64,000 bases of DNA from Bacteroidota bacterium (GTDB taxonomy: Bacteria > Bacteroidota > Bacteroidia > Flavobacteriales > Flavobacteriaceae): NCBI GenBank assembly GCA_020161455.1, contig JAIUNZ010000002.1:256220-320219 (forward strand), read 5' to 3'. A program made the position numbers and the translations under genes. The notes below the pieces were generated by a model. It did not search any database, was not told the DNA's origin, and saw only the letters and a program-made list of their open reading frames with translations. This document shows, piece after piece, positions 8,442 to 17,559 of this stretch (the first letter of the stretch is position 1; each line of letters opens with the position of its first letter).

Positions 8442-8807
8442 TTAGTCTTTAATGGTTTTTGCAAAGGCATTTATCATTTTTGCTTCTTCTTCAATCATTA
8501 AAATAACTTCATCATATAAGTTGAAATCTACAATAAATTCAAGTTCTTTAGCAATGATTAATTGCGTTTCCAATTCATTTAAAGAACCTCTAGAAATATT
8601 TAAAAAATGATTAAAAGATTTGTCCGTTTTTCTTCCAAATCCTTCTGCGATATTGGAAGGAACGGAAACACTTGCTCTTTTTACTTGACTAGTTAAAGCG
8701 AACACTTCTTCTTTTGGAAAATTTCTAGTCAGTTTATAAACTAAAACGACTAGTTTAATTCCTTTTTGCCAAATTAATAATTCTTTATAATTTTTTACAC
8801 CGCTCAT
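8442..8807 (-). CDS. Four-helix bundle protein (23S rRNA intervening-sequence type)
   Basis: 121 aa of the S23/IVP four-helix-bundle family. Signature stretches are YKELLIWQKGIKLVVLVYKLTRNFP (about 7-31) and ALTSQVKRASVSVPSNIAEGFGRKTDKSFNHFLNISRGSLNELETQL (about 38-84). These proteins were first found in intervening sequences of 23S rRNA genes and occur scattered and solitary in Bacteroidota; they form pentamers and their function is unknown. Here it stands between gmk and nadD, flanked on both sides by TAGTACTTAG-rich repeats, unlike any other gene in the window. Family assignment is firm; the idea that it came in as a mobile unit is inference. Confidence 0.9.
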   Translation of the reverse strand: MSGVKNYKELLIWQKGIKLVVLVYKLTRNFPKEEVFALTSQVKRASVSVPSNIAEGFGRKTDKSFNHFLNISRGSLNELETQLIIAKELEFIVDFNLYDEVILMIEEEAKMINAFAKTIKD

Positions 8808-8860
8808 AATGTGATTATTAAGTTATTATTGAAGTGAGATAATTTTATTTTAGTAGTAAT

Positions 8861-9042
8861 TAGTCTTTTAGTACTTAGTCCTTAGTAAAAACTATATTCT
8901 ATCAAACTACTTGTAAATAGTGTCAATCAAATCTTTTTAGTACTTAGTTTTTTAGTACTTAGTCCTTAGTAAAAACTATATTCTATCAAACTACTTATAA
9001 ATAGTGTCAATCAAATCTTTTTAGTACTTAGTTTTTTAGTAC
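8861..9042. repeat. 84-bp tandem direct repeat, 2.2 copies
   Basis: Two nearly identical 84-base units (8861-8944 and 8945-9028) differ at about two positions, followed by a 14-base partial third (9029-9042). Units carry TTTAGTACTTAGTCC and CTATATTCTATCAAACTAC. The following bases to about 9068 hold an inverted version of the same words (ACTATGTACTAAGTACTAAA). It fills most of the space between the four-helix gene and gmk. Confidence 0.85.
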
Positions 9043-9074
9043 AGACTATGTACTAAGTACTAAAAGACTATGTA

Positions 9075-9647
9075 CTACGAAGAAACAAAATCCTTAACCA
9101 ACTTATACGCTTCTTGCTTAGCAATTTCTAAATCATAATTCTTTATGATAGTATCAAATTGTGGTGCTGTGGCCAATTCAACATGTGCTTTTGCAATTCG
9201 CATGTTTATTTTATCATCGCTTTCAGTAGAGCGTTCTTTTAAACGTCGTTTCAGTTCATCAACACTTGGTGGTTTTACAAAAACTGCCAAAGTTTCCTGA
9301 GGAAATTTTGATTTTATGCGCAATCCGCCAGCAACATCGATATCAAAAATTACATTTTTCCCTTTTGCCCAAATGCGTTCTACTTCACTTTTTAAAGTGC
9401 CATAAAAATTATCTCTGTAAACTTCTTCCCATTCGATAAAATCATCGGCTTTGATGTGTTTTTTAAACTCAGGAATTGACATGAAATAATAATCTTTTCC
9501 ATTCACTTCTTCACCACGTGGTTCACGCGTTGCTGCTGAAATAGAAAACTCTAAATTCAAATCTTCTTGAGTTAATAAATGTCTTACTATTGTTGTTTTT
9601 CCTGAACCTGATGGTGCTGAGAAGACTAATAATTTTCCTTTGTTCAT
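9075..9647 (-). CDS. gmk: Guanylate kinase
   Basis: Phosphorylates GMP to GDP with ATP in purine nucleotide synthesis. 190 aa, normal length. The P-loop is FSAPSGSGKTTIVRHL (about 9-24), followed by the GMP-binding segment (SAATREPRGEEVNGKDYYF, about 37-55) and the lid region with RRLKERSTESDDKINMRIAKA (about 134-154). It follows yicC with a 59-base gap on the same strand; the repeat array begins about 30 bases beyond its stop. Confidence 0.97.
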   Translation of the reverse strand: MNKGKLLVFSAPSGSGKTTIVRHLLTQEDLNLEFSISAATREPRGEEVNGKDYYFMSIPEFKKHIKADDFIEWEEVYRDNFYGTLKSEVERIWAKGKNVIFDIDVAGGLRIKSKFPQETLAVFVKPPSVDELKRRLKERSTESDDKINMRIAKAHVELATAPQFDTIIKNYDLEIAKQEAYKLVKDFVSS

Positions 9648-9706
9648 GTTTTTGAAATCTAAATGAGCTTAAAGCGTCTTAAAACTTAATACTTTTATCT
9701 TGATAC

Positions 9707-10567
9707 TTATAAAACATTCAAAACCTGTTCCTTGATTTTCTCCAATTCATCTTTCATTTGCACAACTAATTTTTGCATTTCAGCGTGATTGGATTTTGAA
9801 CCCATGGTGTTGATTTCTCTTCCCATTTCTTGGGTAATAAAACCTAATTTTCTCCCGTTAGCTTCCGTTCCTGCAATGGTTTCTATAAAATAATTCAAGT
9901 GGTTTTCTAGTCGAACTTTTTCTTCCGTGATGTCATATTTCTCAAGATAAAAAATCAATTCTTGTTCAAATCTATTTTCATCTACATTTTCTTTTAATTC
10001 ATCCAAAGCCGTTCTTAAACGTGTTTTAACGGTTTCTACTCGTTCAACGTCATATGCAACCGCATTATTCATCAACGTCATGATATTGGCAATTCTATGA
10101 AGAAATTCTTTTTCAAGCGAAACGCCTTCATCTTTTCGAAATTGTGCTATATTTTCTAAAGCTTCGTCGATTACTTTTTGAATTTCCCTCCATTCATTTT
10201 CGTCAATTTCATCGCGTTCTGTTTTTAAGGCATCGGGCATTCTTACAGCCATTTTCATCAATTCAGTCTCATCAGCATTAGGAATAACAGCTTTCATTTG
10301 ATTAATGTAACCTTTTACAATTGGCACATTGATTTTAGACGAAGTTTCTTCGCCTGTAACTTCTATATACAATGAAAAATCAATTTTTCCACGTTCCAAT
10401 CGTTGCGATAGTTGATTGCGCAAACCTAGTTCCATTTCTCTGAAAACCGATGGCATTCGGGTATTTAAGTCTAAACCTTTACTGTTTAGAGATTTTAGTT
10501 CAACGGTAATTTTTTTGGTTGGAAGTTGCAAAGATGCTTTTCCAAATCCAGTCATTGATTGTATCAT
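9707..10567 (-). CDS. yicC: YicC family protein (endoribonuclease-type)
   Basis: 286 aa, usual length. It opens with the family hallmark MIQSMTGFGKASLQLPTKK and ends with the conserved block EANGRKLGFITQEMGREINTMGSKSNHAE (about 235-263). The C-terminal part matches the DUF1732-type domain. E. coli YicC has been described as an endoribonuclease affecting small RNAs; the role in this lineage is not established. First gene of the yicC-gmk-(four-helix)-nadD cluster. Confidence 0.93.
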   Translation of the reverse strand: MIQSMTGFGKASLQLPTKKITVELKSLNSKGLDLNTRMPSVFREMELGLRNQLSQRLERGKIDFSLYIEVTGEETSSKINVPIVKGYINQMKAVIPNADETELMKMAVRMPDALKTERDEIDENEWREIQKVIDEALENIAQFRKDEGVSLEKEFLHRIANIMTLMNNAVAYDVERVETVKTRLRTALDELKENVDENRFEQELIFYLEKYDITEEKVRLENHLNYFIETIAGTEANGRKLGFITQEMGREINTMGSKSNHAEMQKLVVQMKDELEKIKEQVLNVL

Positions 10568-10655
10568 TCGTTAATTTTAATAGAATTCAAATATACTCAA
10601 AAGTTTTTAGTTGCGGATTTTTAGCAAGTATTCAAAACGCAACTCTGAATACTGT

Positions 10656-11543
10656 TTACTGAACACTCTTCTTCTGCGTTACCAAATAAACTCCAGCAAA
10701 AATCAATATTGCCGCTGAAATTTTTACTAAATTCAATTCGTCTTTTCCTAAACTGATGGCAAAAATAGTTGCAAATAACGGTTGGAGATATATAAAAACG
10801 GCAACGGTTGTTGGTTTGAGTTCGCGCATGGAAATTAAATTAAACAAATAGGTTACAAATGTTGTAAATACGACCACAAAAACTATATCCCAAAGAATAA
10901 TGGTTGGAATATTTTGCCATTCTATTTCCTGAAATTCGTTATATCCAAAAGGAATAACCATCAATAAACCAAACGTATAAATCCATTTTACAAAGGTAAA
11001 AGCATTGTATTTATCCATCAATTTTTTGACAATAATCAGGTAAAATCCATAAGAAACCGCATTGATGAATACCAACAAATTTCCTAACGAAGCATTGGTA
11101 GCATTTCCAACCGATTTTCCATAAAGAATTAAAAATCCAGTACCGATTAATCCCAAAATAATACCAAAAACCTTTCGTTTCAGCATTCTTTCTTTCATGA
11201 TAATGGCAGATAATATCAAAACAATCATTGGCGTAGTTACCATAATCACCGCTCCAGAAATGGGCGAAGTATAACTCAATCCTTTAAAAAATGTCAGCAT
11301 ATTTAAAGCAACTCCAAATAAAGCTGCGGCGATAATTCGTGGAAAATCTTTTTTATCAATTTTTTCTTTTGGGCCAAAAAAAGAAATCGCCCAAAACAAC
11401 AAAGTTGCTCCAAAAACACGAATTAAAATAAACCCAAACGGTTTTATATACAGTGGCATTACGTCTTTCGCAATCGTGAAAGACATACCGTAAATAATAG
11501 AAACAATAGTTGCGGCGATTAATGCCCAAGTTCTTTTTGACAT
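10656..11543 (-). CDS. EamA/DMT-family transporter
   Basis: 295 aa with about ten membrane segments arranged as two EamA repeats (about 8-138 and 150-288), the drug/metabolite transporter fold of the inner membrane. Substrate cannot be read from the sequence. The ATG overlaps the stop codon of the upstream ArsC-like gene by one base (TAATG), so the two are translationally coupled. Confidence 0.88.
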   Translation of the reverse strand: MSKRTWALIAATIVSIIYGMSFTIAKDVMPLYIKPFGFILIRVFGATLLFWAISFFGPKEKIDKKDFPRIIAAALFGVALNMLTFFKGLSYTSPISGAVIMVTTPMIVLILSAIIMKERMLKRKVFGIILGLIGTGFLILYGKSVGNATNASLGNLLVFINAVSYGFYLIIVKKLMDKYNAFTFVKWIYTFGLLMVIPFGYNEFQEIEWQNIPTIILWDIVFVVVFTTFVTYLFNLISMRELKPTTVAVFIYLQPLFATIFAISLGKDELNLVKISAAILIFAGVYLVTQKKSVQ

Positions 11544-11896
11544 TAACTCAACGCTTTTACAACATCAAGGATGTTTTTTTGACCATTTCCAATAAAAATC
11601 TTGTCGTCAATAATAAAAACCGGACGACTTAAAAAAGTGTAATGTTCCAAAAGGTATTTTTTATAGTCCTGTTCTGTTAAATTTTTATTCTTCAAATCCA
11701 TTGCCTTATAAAGTTGAGCTTTTTTGCTAAAAAGTGCTTCATAACTCCCCGAAAGTTGGTATAATTCTTCTAAATCTTTCTCCTTTATAGGGTTTTCGCG
11801 AATATCAATAAAAATCAACTTATCCGAGTTAGGCAATGATTTTATGATTTTTCGACAAGTGCTACACGTAGCGAGATAATATATTTTATTAGTCAT
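11543..11896 (-). CDS. ArsC/Spx-family thioredoxin-fold protein
   Basis: 117 aa. A thioredoxin fold with the redox motif CSTCRK at residues 11-16 and the C-terminal FLSRPVFIIDDKIFIGNGQKNI segment typical of ArsC/Spx relatives (conserved R-P followed by beta strand). Family members include glutaredoxin-dependent arsenate reductases and regulators; no other arsenic gene is near, so arsenate reduction should not be assumed. It is the first gene of a two-gene unit with the EamA transporter. Confidence 0.85.
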   Translation of the reverse strand: MTNKIYYLATCSTCRKIIKSLPNSDKLIFIDIRENPIKEKDLEELYQLSGSYEALFSKKAQLYKAMDLKNKNLTEQDYKKYLLEHYTFLSRPVFIIDDKIFIGNGQKNILDVVKALS

Positions 11897-11958
11897 GATG
11901 TTTCTTTTGGCAAAGAAAATTCATTTAAATTTTAAATGATGTAATTTTATCAAAAAAA

Positions 11959-12414
11959 ATGAAAACTACATTTGAAATTCTTTTAACCAGTAGGAAAGTT
12001 CTATTCAATTTTTTAGAACATAATTCCGTTGATAAACTAAACACAATTCCAGAAGGATATAGCAATAATTTAATCTGGAATATTGGACACATCATTGTTG
12101 TTCAACAGTTATTAATCTATAAACTATCAGGTTTACCATTGATGATTTCTGATAGAATGGTAGCAAAATACAGAAAAGGCACAAAACCTGAAGAAATGGT
12201 TTCTCAAGAAGAAATAAATGAGATGAAGTCATTGCTTTTTTCAACAGTAGAACAAACAAAGTTAGATTTCTCAAATAAAATTTTTAAAACCTATTCCGAA
12301 TTTACTTCCATGACGGGTTATACTATGACGAATGCCAAAGAAGCCTTGGAATTCAACAATTATCACGAAGGATTACATCTAGGAATCATGATGCAAATTA
12401 AGAAATTCATCTAA
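11959..12414 (+). CDS. DinB-family putative metal-dependent protein
   Basis: 151 aa, DinB/YfiT-like four-helix bundle. Histidines in the expected positions for the metal triad are visible: HI in NLIWNIGHIIVVQQ (about residue 48) and HEGLHLG near the C-terminus (about 136-142). Members include bacillithiol- and mycothiol-dependent transferases and many of unknown role. Divergent from the ArsC-like gene with a 62-base gap. Function not assignable beyond family. Confidence 0.85.
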   Translation: MKTTFEILLTSRKVLFNFLEHNSVDKLNTIPEGYSNNLIWNIGHIIVVQQLLIYKLSGLPLMISDRMVAKYRKGTKPEEMVSQEEINEMKSLLFSTVEQTKLDFSNKIFKTYSEFTSMTGYTMTNAKEALEFNNYHEGLHLGIMMQIKKFI

Positions 12415-12657
12415 ATAAAATAGGGTTTCAATTAACTTTATTAGGTTTATCATAATTTATAATAGGTTTAAGATAAACTTTAATAGAAAATAAATAATTT
12501 AAATTATGATTAAAATAAACTGTTTTAGAGTTATTATAAACTCTATTAGCGTTATAAAAAGTTTACTTAGTTTTATAATAAACACTAGTCAGCAAAAAAC
12601 ATATTGTTTTCTAACTCTAGTAGTTAAAAGAAAAAAATTAATTCAAAATAAACTTAG
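12415..12657. other. AT-rich non-coding spacer
   Basis: No credible gene. The stretch is very AT-rich and contains loosely repeated words such as TTTATAAT/TTATAA and a small AGAGTT-AACTCT inverted repeat near 12525-12545. No recognisable element. Confidence 0.5.
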
Positions 12658-12665
12658 TACTTTTG
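12658..12665 (+). promoter_or_regulatory. -7 element TACTTTTG
   Basis: Matches TAnnTTTG and ends 21 bases before the ATG at 12687. No -33 TTG at the usual spacing. Confidence 0.5.
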
Positions 12666-12686
12666 TACAACAAAATTAATTCCAAT

Positions 12687-13829
12687 ATGAAATTCAACAC
12701 TAAAGTAATACATGGCAATCAACACCATGAAAAAGTAACAGGAGCAGTAATGCCACCCGTTTTTCAAACTTCTACCTATGTTCAAACGTCACCAGGAAAA
12801 CCAATTGGTGATTATGAATATTCTCGAGCAGCAAACCCAACTCGACAGGCTTTAGAGGATGCCTTGGCAAGTATAGAAAATGGTGCTCGTGGATTGGCTT
12901 TTTCCTCTGGTTTAGCAGCAACCGATTGTTTACTTAGAATGTTTAAAGCAGGCGATGAAATCATTGCTATGGACGATTTATATGGTGGAACCTATCGTTT
13001 ATTTACTCGTTTATATAAAGATAGCGGCATCAAATTTCATTTCGTAGATATGAATGATTTAGCGAAATTTCAGTCGTTGATTAATGAAAACACTAAATTA
13101 GTTTGGGTAGAAACTCCTACTAATCCGTTAATGAAGCTAGCCGATATTCAAGAAATTGCTAAAATCACTAAAAAACATAAATTACTTTTTGCTGTTGATA
13201 ATACTTTTGCCACGCCATATTTACAAAAGCCTTTGGATTTAGGTGCTGACATCGTAATGCATTCGGCAACCAAATATCTTGGCGGACATTCTGATGTTAT
13301 TGCTGGAGCATTGGTTATAAAAGACAAAACATTAGGCGACGAGTTGCACTTCAAACAATTTGCCACCGGAGCAACACTAGGTCCAATGGACAGTTTCTTA
13401 GTTTTACGTGGTATCAAAACTTTGCATTTACGTGTACAACGCCATTGCGAAAACGGAATGAAAGTAGCCGAATTTTTGAGCAATCATCCCGAAGTTGATA
13501 ACGTTTTCTATCCTGGTTTGCCCGATCATCCTTTTCATGACATTGCCAAAAAACAAATGAGCGGTTTTGGAGGAATGGTTTCCTTTACATTCAAATCTGG
13601 AAAAATGCAAGATGCCATTTCATTTTTAGAAAAAATAAAAGTCTTCACCTTGGCAGAATCGCTTGGTGGCGTAGAGTCACTTGCTAATCATCCAACATTG
13701 ATGACACATGCTTCCATACCAGAAGAAAAACGTTTGGAAGTTGGTATAACCGACGATTTAGTGCGTTTGAGCGTTGGTGTAGAAGACATTGATGATTTAT
13801 TAGCAGATTTAGAACAAGCGTTTAGGTAA
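12687..13829 (+). CDS. Trans-sulfuration PLP enzyme (cystathionine gamma-synthase/lyase family)
   Basis: 380 aa from the ATG at 12687; the in-frame TTG at 12663 falls inside the promoter-like element and was rejected. Cys/Met-metabolism PLP fold: substrate-binding YEYSRAANPTR (about 44-54), the PLP-stacking region around SSGLAATD (73-80), and the Schiff-base lysine in MHSATKYLGGHSD (K196). The family covers cystathionine gamma-synthase, beta-lyase and gamma-lyase, which cannot be told apart safely by eye. It stands alone between an AT-rich spacer and a strong terminator. Confidence 0.92.
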   Translation: MKFNTKVIHGNQHHEKVTGAVMPPVFQTSTYVQTSPGKPIGDYEYSRAANPTRQALEDALASIENGARGLAFSSGLAATDCLLRMFKAGDEIIAMDDLYGGTYRLFTRLYKDSGIKFHFVDMNDLAKFQSLINENTKLVWVETPTNPLMKLADIQEIAKITKKHKLLFAVDNTFATPYLQKPLDLGADIVMHSATKYLGGHSDVIAGALVIKDKTLGDELHFKQFATGATLGPMDSFLVLRGIKTLHLRVQRHCENGMKVAEFLSNHPEVDNVFYPGLPDHPFHDIAKKQMSGFGGMVSFTFKSGKMQDAISFLEKIKVFTLAESLGGVESLANHPTLMTHASIPEEKRLEVGITDDLVRLSVGVEDIDDLLADLEQAFR

Positions 13830-13850
13830 TTCTATATAGCCACTGAAATT

Positions 13851-13886
13851 AAAAAAGCTTCAAAACATAGGTTTTGAAGCTTTTTT
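13851..13886. terminator. Bidirectional terminator, 16-bp perfect stem
   Basis: AAAAAAGCTTCAAAAC (13851-13866), loop ATAG, GTTTTGAAGCTTTTTT (13871-13886). The A-run and T-run make it work on both strands, serving the trans-sulfuration gene and the convergent doxX gene. Confidence 0.9.
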
Positions 13887-13895
13887 AATACTATT

Positions 13896-14273
13896 TTAGT
13901 TATTAAACAAAGGTCTATATTTTTCCCAATGTTTATAAATTAGAATTGAATTAATAACAACCACTAATAAGGCAAAGGACAATCCAGGAATATCTAAAAA
14001 TAAGTGAAATAAAAGAATGTTTATAGAAATTGGCGCTAACAATATTAAAGCAAAAGCAACCCATTTTCTTAACAACAGCAATAATCCAATAATTATTTCT
14101 AACACACCTACTACTGGAAAAATGTATCCTGTAGCACCAAGTGAATTCATAAAATCTCCAGCAGCACCAGTTGGTGGATCCATGGGGATAAAGTGAAATA
14201 ATTTATTTGCTCCAAAAACGACAAGCATTAATCCGAGCAAAATTCTAGCAATTTTAGTAAACATTGAATTCAT
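13896..14273 (-). CDS. DoxX-family membrane protein
   Basis: 125 aa, four membrane segments (about 6-24, 44-64, 66-86 and 92-112). The pattern ARILLGLMLVVFGANKLFHFIP, then GVLEIIIGLLLLL, fits DoxX/DoxD-like quinol-oxidase-associated proteins. Function in Flavobacteriia is unknown. Divergent from the AIM24-family gene, with an 11-bp palindrome in the shared upstream region. Confidence 0.85.
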   Translation of the reverse strand: MNSMFTKIARILLGLMLVVFGANKLFHFIPMDPPTGAAGDFMNSLGATGYIFPVVGVLEIIIGLLLLLRKWVAFALILLAPISINILLFHLFLDIPGLSFALLVVVINSILIYKHWEKYRPLFNN

Positions 14274-14380
14274 AATCGTTGGGTTTAGTTTGGTTATAAT
14301 GTAAAAATAACATTAATTTTCTAATATAAAACAAAATTTCAACGATGATTTTTAAAAATCCTCTTTTCAAATGTTTAAAA

Positions 14381-14415
14381 TTCTAATAAATATTTAAATG
14401 TAACATTTATTAGAA
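14381..14415. promoter_or_regulatory. Palindrome between divergent doxX-like and AIM24-family genes
   Basis: TTCTAATAAAT (14381-14391) and ATTTATTAGAA (14405-14415) are perfect inverted repeats separated by 13 bases. No T-run follows, so an operator is more likely than a terminator. Position lies 40 bases before the ATG at 14455. Confidence 0.45.
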
Positions 14416-14454
14416 ACCGTAAACTAATAAGTAATCATTAAATACAATCAAATT

Positions 14455-15255
14455 ATGAAAGCACACGAAATCGATTATCACATTTATGGCGAAGAAATGC
14501 AATATGTAGAAATAGAACTTGATCCGCAAGAAATCGTTGTGGCAGAATCAGGAAGTTTTATGATGATGGAAAATGGGATACAAATGCAAACTATTTTTGG
14601 CGATGGTTCTCGAGAACAACAAGGCATTTTTGATAAACTTCTTTCGGCTGGAAAAAGAGTTCTAACAGGCGAAAGTCTTTTTATGACGGCATACATCAAT
14701 CAAGAACGAGGAAAAAAGAAAGCGTACTTTGCTTCGCCTTATCCAGGAAAAATTGTTCCTATTGATTTAACTAAATATGGCGGAAAGTTTATTTGCCAAA
14801 AAGATTCTTTTTTATGCACTGCAAAAGGGGTTTCTATTGGTATAGAATTTTCAAAAAAACTAGGTCGTGGATTATTTGGCGGCGAAGGGTTCATCATGCA
14901 AAAACTAGAAGGCGACGGAATGGCATTCGTACACAGTGGCGGAACATTAGCTCGAAGAGAATTGGCTGCTGGTGAAGTGCTTAAAGTAGATACGGGTTGT
15001 ATTGTTGGGTTTACCAAAGATGTTGATTACGATATCGAATTTATCGGCGGTATTAAAAATTCCATCTTTGGTGGTGAAGGATTATTTTTTGCCACACTTC
15101 GCGGACCAGGAATTGTCTATGTACAATCGTTACCGTTTAGTCGTTTGGCGGATAGAATTATTGCTTCTGCACCAAGGAATGGCGGCAATAGTCGCGAAGA
15201 AGGAAGCTTACTTGGTGGATTGGGAAGAATGATTGACGGCGACAACCGTTTTTAA
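14455..15255 (+). CDS. TIGR00266/AIM24-family protein
   Basis: 266 aa, soluble, beta-rich and glycine-rich. The typical features are [23 protein letters not shown] (about 19-41), [22 protein letters not shown] (about 61-82), and a run of [17 protein letters not shown]-like turns (about 140-156) repeated near [14 protein letters not shown]. Family members form double-stranded beta-helix-like folds; function in bacteria is unknown. A strong bidirectional terminator separates it from the convergent TonB receptor. Confidence 0.88.
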   Translation: MKAHEIDYHIYGEEMQYVEIELDPQEIVVAESGSFMMMENGIQMQTIFGDGSREQQGIFDKLLSAGKRVLTGESLFMTAYINQERGKKKAYFASPYPGKIVPIDLTKYGGKFICQKDSFLCTAKGVSIGIEFSKKLGRGLFGGEGFIMQKLEGDGMAFVHSGGTLARRELAAGEVLKVDTGCIVGFTKDVDYDIEFIGGIKNSIFGGEGLFFATLRGPGIVYVQSLPFSRLADRIIASAPRNGGNSREEGSLLGGLGRMIDGDNRF

Positions 15256-15262
15256 ATACAAA

Positions 15263-15290
15263 AGCGGCTTGAATTTCAAGCCGCTCTTTG
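15263..15290. terminator. Terminator between convergent genes
   Basis: AGCGGCTTGAA (15263-15273) pairs with TTCAAGCCGCT (15275-15285), then CTTTGTTTT. Serves the AIM24-family gene and, on the other strand, the TonB receptor. Confidence 0.8.
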
Positions 15291-15292
15291 TT

Positions 15293-17500
15293 TTAGATTG
15301 TGAAGTTAATACCCAGCATTATATTTCTTCCAATATTAGGAATACCATCGGTTTTTAATCGCGACAGATGTGAAACATAGGTTTTGTTTAAAAGATTATT
15401 AGCGTTTAGGTTTAGATTGAATTTACTTTTGTTAATCGTAATTTCTCCGCCAAGTCCTAGGTTCACTAAAGTGTAATCGTTGGTTTTGGTTTCAAATTCA
15501 CTAAAATTGTTTTGTGCTAAAGTGTAAACAATATTTAAGGTTGCAAAACCATCTTTTAACCAATTTCCTTGTTCGAATTCGGCTTTCAACGTATTGTTCC
15601 ATTTGTTGGCAGGAATAAGCGGTAAATCATCGCCGTTGTCTTTTCTGCCGGTTACCGTTTCAAAGCTGCTGGTTAAGTGCAGCCAATCAATTGGATGTGG
15701 ATGAAAGTGAACGCCAACTTCGCCACCAAACAACGCTGCATTGCTTTGCTCGTAATTATACACATCATAACCGTCCAATTGTGTTCCGCTTGGAGAAATG
15801 AAAATGTAATTGGAAATATGATTGTAAAAACCGTTTACGAACCACTCAAAGTGTGTGCTTTTGTATTCTAGATTCAAATCGGTTTGGAAGTTTTGTTCGT
15901 TGTCCAGATTGCTGTTTCCAATTTCGTAGCGATTGCTTCCTTCGTGAACGCCATTGGAAGTTAATTCGGCCAAGTTTGGTGCTCTGAAACCACTAGCCAG
16001 ATTTAATCGCATGGTCAGGTTTTCAGAAAAGTTGGTTTTATATCCTAACGAAGCATTGAAGCTGTCAAACGATTTATCGATGGCTTCAAAATAACCTTCA
16101 TCGCCAACTATTCCGTGGGTTTCTGAAGTTACTTTTCTATTGTCATATCGAATTCCAGCTTGAAGCACATTTTTTCCCCATTCATAAATTGAAGTTGTGT
16201 AGATTCCAAAGTCATTCGTAGTCGCATCAGGAATTAATAATTCTTCGCCAAAATTAGTGTTGGTTTGGTTCATACCTTGCGCACCAATAATGGTTTCAAA
16301 TTTTCCTTTTTTAGGTAAATGATAATTGACTGTGTAATTAAATGTTTTCAACTTCATGTGTAAAACAGGCGAATAGCTGTCTTCAAACTCTTTTCTATCA
16401 TTATAAATATAACCCAAATCAACATCTAGCTTGGAGTTTTTGAAAAACACATTGTTGTGCAAACTCAAAATATGACTATCTACACCTTGACTTGGAAACA
16501 TTGTTTTTTTGCTTGATGATTGCTCAGCAATGCCATCTTCTGGAATTCCTAAATCGAGCTGATTGAAGTTATAGCGAAACACGGTTGAAAAAATCGAATT
16601 GCTATAACCAATTCCCGCTTTTAAATCTTTTTCGTTAAAACGGGTGTTGGTTACTCTATCGCCATCAGGAATTTGATAATCAGAATGTGTGTTGTAGTTT
16701 CCTCTTAGCAAAAACTTCCATTTATCGGTAGATGTTTTTAAGCCAAGCGATGTGCTGTTTCCCAACGTATTGGAAAATAATCGTTGATTTATATCGGCTT
16801 TAAAATCATTTGGGTTGGCAAATTTCTCAGGATTGAAATACAATACGCCACCCAAAGCATCGGAACCATAGAGTAACGAAGCCGGACCTTTGATGACTTC
16901 TACACTTTCGACACCAGAATCGTTAAGTCCTAAACCATGTTCTTCGCCAAACTGTTGGTTTTCCATACGAACGCCTTGCGAATAGACTAAAACTCGATTG
17001 CCACTCAAACCACGAATAACCGGTTTTCCAATAGATGTTCCGGTGGAAACTTGCGAAACTCCGGGAATAGTTGCCAAACCTTCAATTAAAGTAGTAGTGC
17101 CTTTTTGTTGCAACGATTTGATGCTTGCTTGTTCCACTTTCATCACGTTTTGCGACTGTAATCGTTTGAAAACATTAGAAACAATTACTTCGTCCATGTG
17201 TGTTACTGCTTCGGCTAACACAAAAGAAACTTGGAGTTCATTTCCTGACAGTGTTACGGTTTTGGTTTGTGTTTCATAACCCATAAAAGAAACGATTAGT
17301 TTAAAATTTCCTTGCGGAAGATTGGTTAACACAAAGTTTCCGTCTTTGTCTGAATTGGCTTCTTTGTGAATTTCGGGCATCGAAACGACTGCGCCTGGTA
17401 TTGGGTTATTAGTATTGTCGGTAATGGTTCCAACGATTTTATTTTGTGAATTTGCTACAAATGCAAATCCAACTAGTATATAGAAGTATAAAAATTTCAT
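15293..17500 (-). CDS. TonB-dependent receptor, possibly for zinc or another metal
   Basis: 735 aa outer-membrane receptor. Signal peptide (1-18), carboxypeptidase-regulatory-like domain (about 20-95, GTITDNTNNPIPGAVVSM), plug domain (about 105-225, with VIRGLSGNRVLVYSQGVRMENQQ and VEVIKGPASLLYGSDALGGVL), then a 22-strand barrel ending in an aromatic/hydrophobic strand (NIMLGINFTI). No SusD partner is present, arguing against glycan uptake. The plug wording (FGEEHGLGLNDSGVESVEVIKG) resembles ZnuD-type metal receptors, and the next gene upstream is a small His/Cys-rich exported protein. Metal uptake is therefore a reasonable inference; substrate is not proven. Confidence 0.88.
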   Translation of the reverse strand: MKFLYFYILVGFAFVANSQNKIVGTITDNTNNPIPGAVVSMPEIHKEANSDKDGNFVLTNLPQGNFKLIVSFMGYETQTKTVTLSGNELQVSFVLAEAVTHMDEVIVSNVFKRLQSQNVMKVEQASIKSLQQKGTTTLIEGLATIPGVSQVSTGTSIGKPVIRGLSGNRVLVYSQGVRMENQQFGEEHGLGLNDSGVESVEVIKGPASLLYGSDALGGVLYFNPEKFANPNDFKADINQRLFSNTLGNSTSLGLKTSTDKWKFLLRGNYNTHSDYQIPDGDRVTNTRFNEKDLKAGIGYSNSIFSTVFRYNFNQLDLGIPEDGIAEQSSSKKTMFPSQGVDSHILSLHNNVFFKNSKLDVDLGYIYNDRKEFEDSYSPVLHMKLKTFNYTVNYHLPKKGKFETIIGAQGMNQTNTNFGEELLIPDATTNDFGIYTTSIYEWGKNVLQAGIRYDNRKVTSETHGIVGDEGYFEAIDKSFDSFNASLGYKTNFSENLTMRLNLASGFRAPNLAELTSNGVHEGSNRYEIGNSNLDNEQNFQTDLNLEYKSTHFEWFVNGFYNHISNYIFISPSGTQLDGYDVYNYEQSNAALFGGEVGVHFHPHPIDWLHLTSSFETVTGRKDNGDDLPLIPANKWNNTLKAEFEQGNWLKDGFATLNIVYTLAQNNFSEFETKTNDYTLVNLGLGGEITINKSKFNLNLNANNLLNKTYVSHLSRLKTDGIPNIGRNIMLGINFTI

Positions 17501-17559
17501 GATTTAATTATTGATAAATGAATAGTAGCCGAAAAGAGTTTCGGCTTAAAAAATTTCGT

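Noticed and set aside
8861-9042. CRISPR array considered for the 84-base repeats
   Set aside because: Units are continuous tandem copies with no unique spacers, and no cas genes are present.
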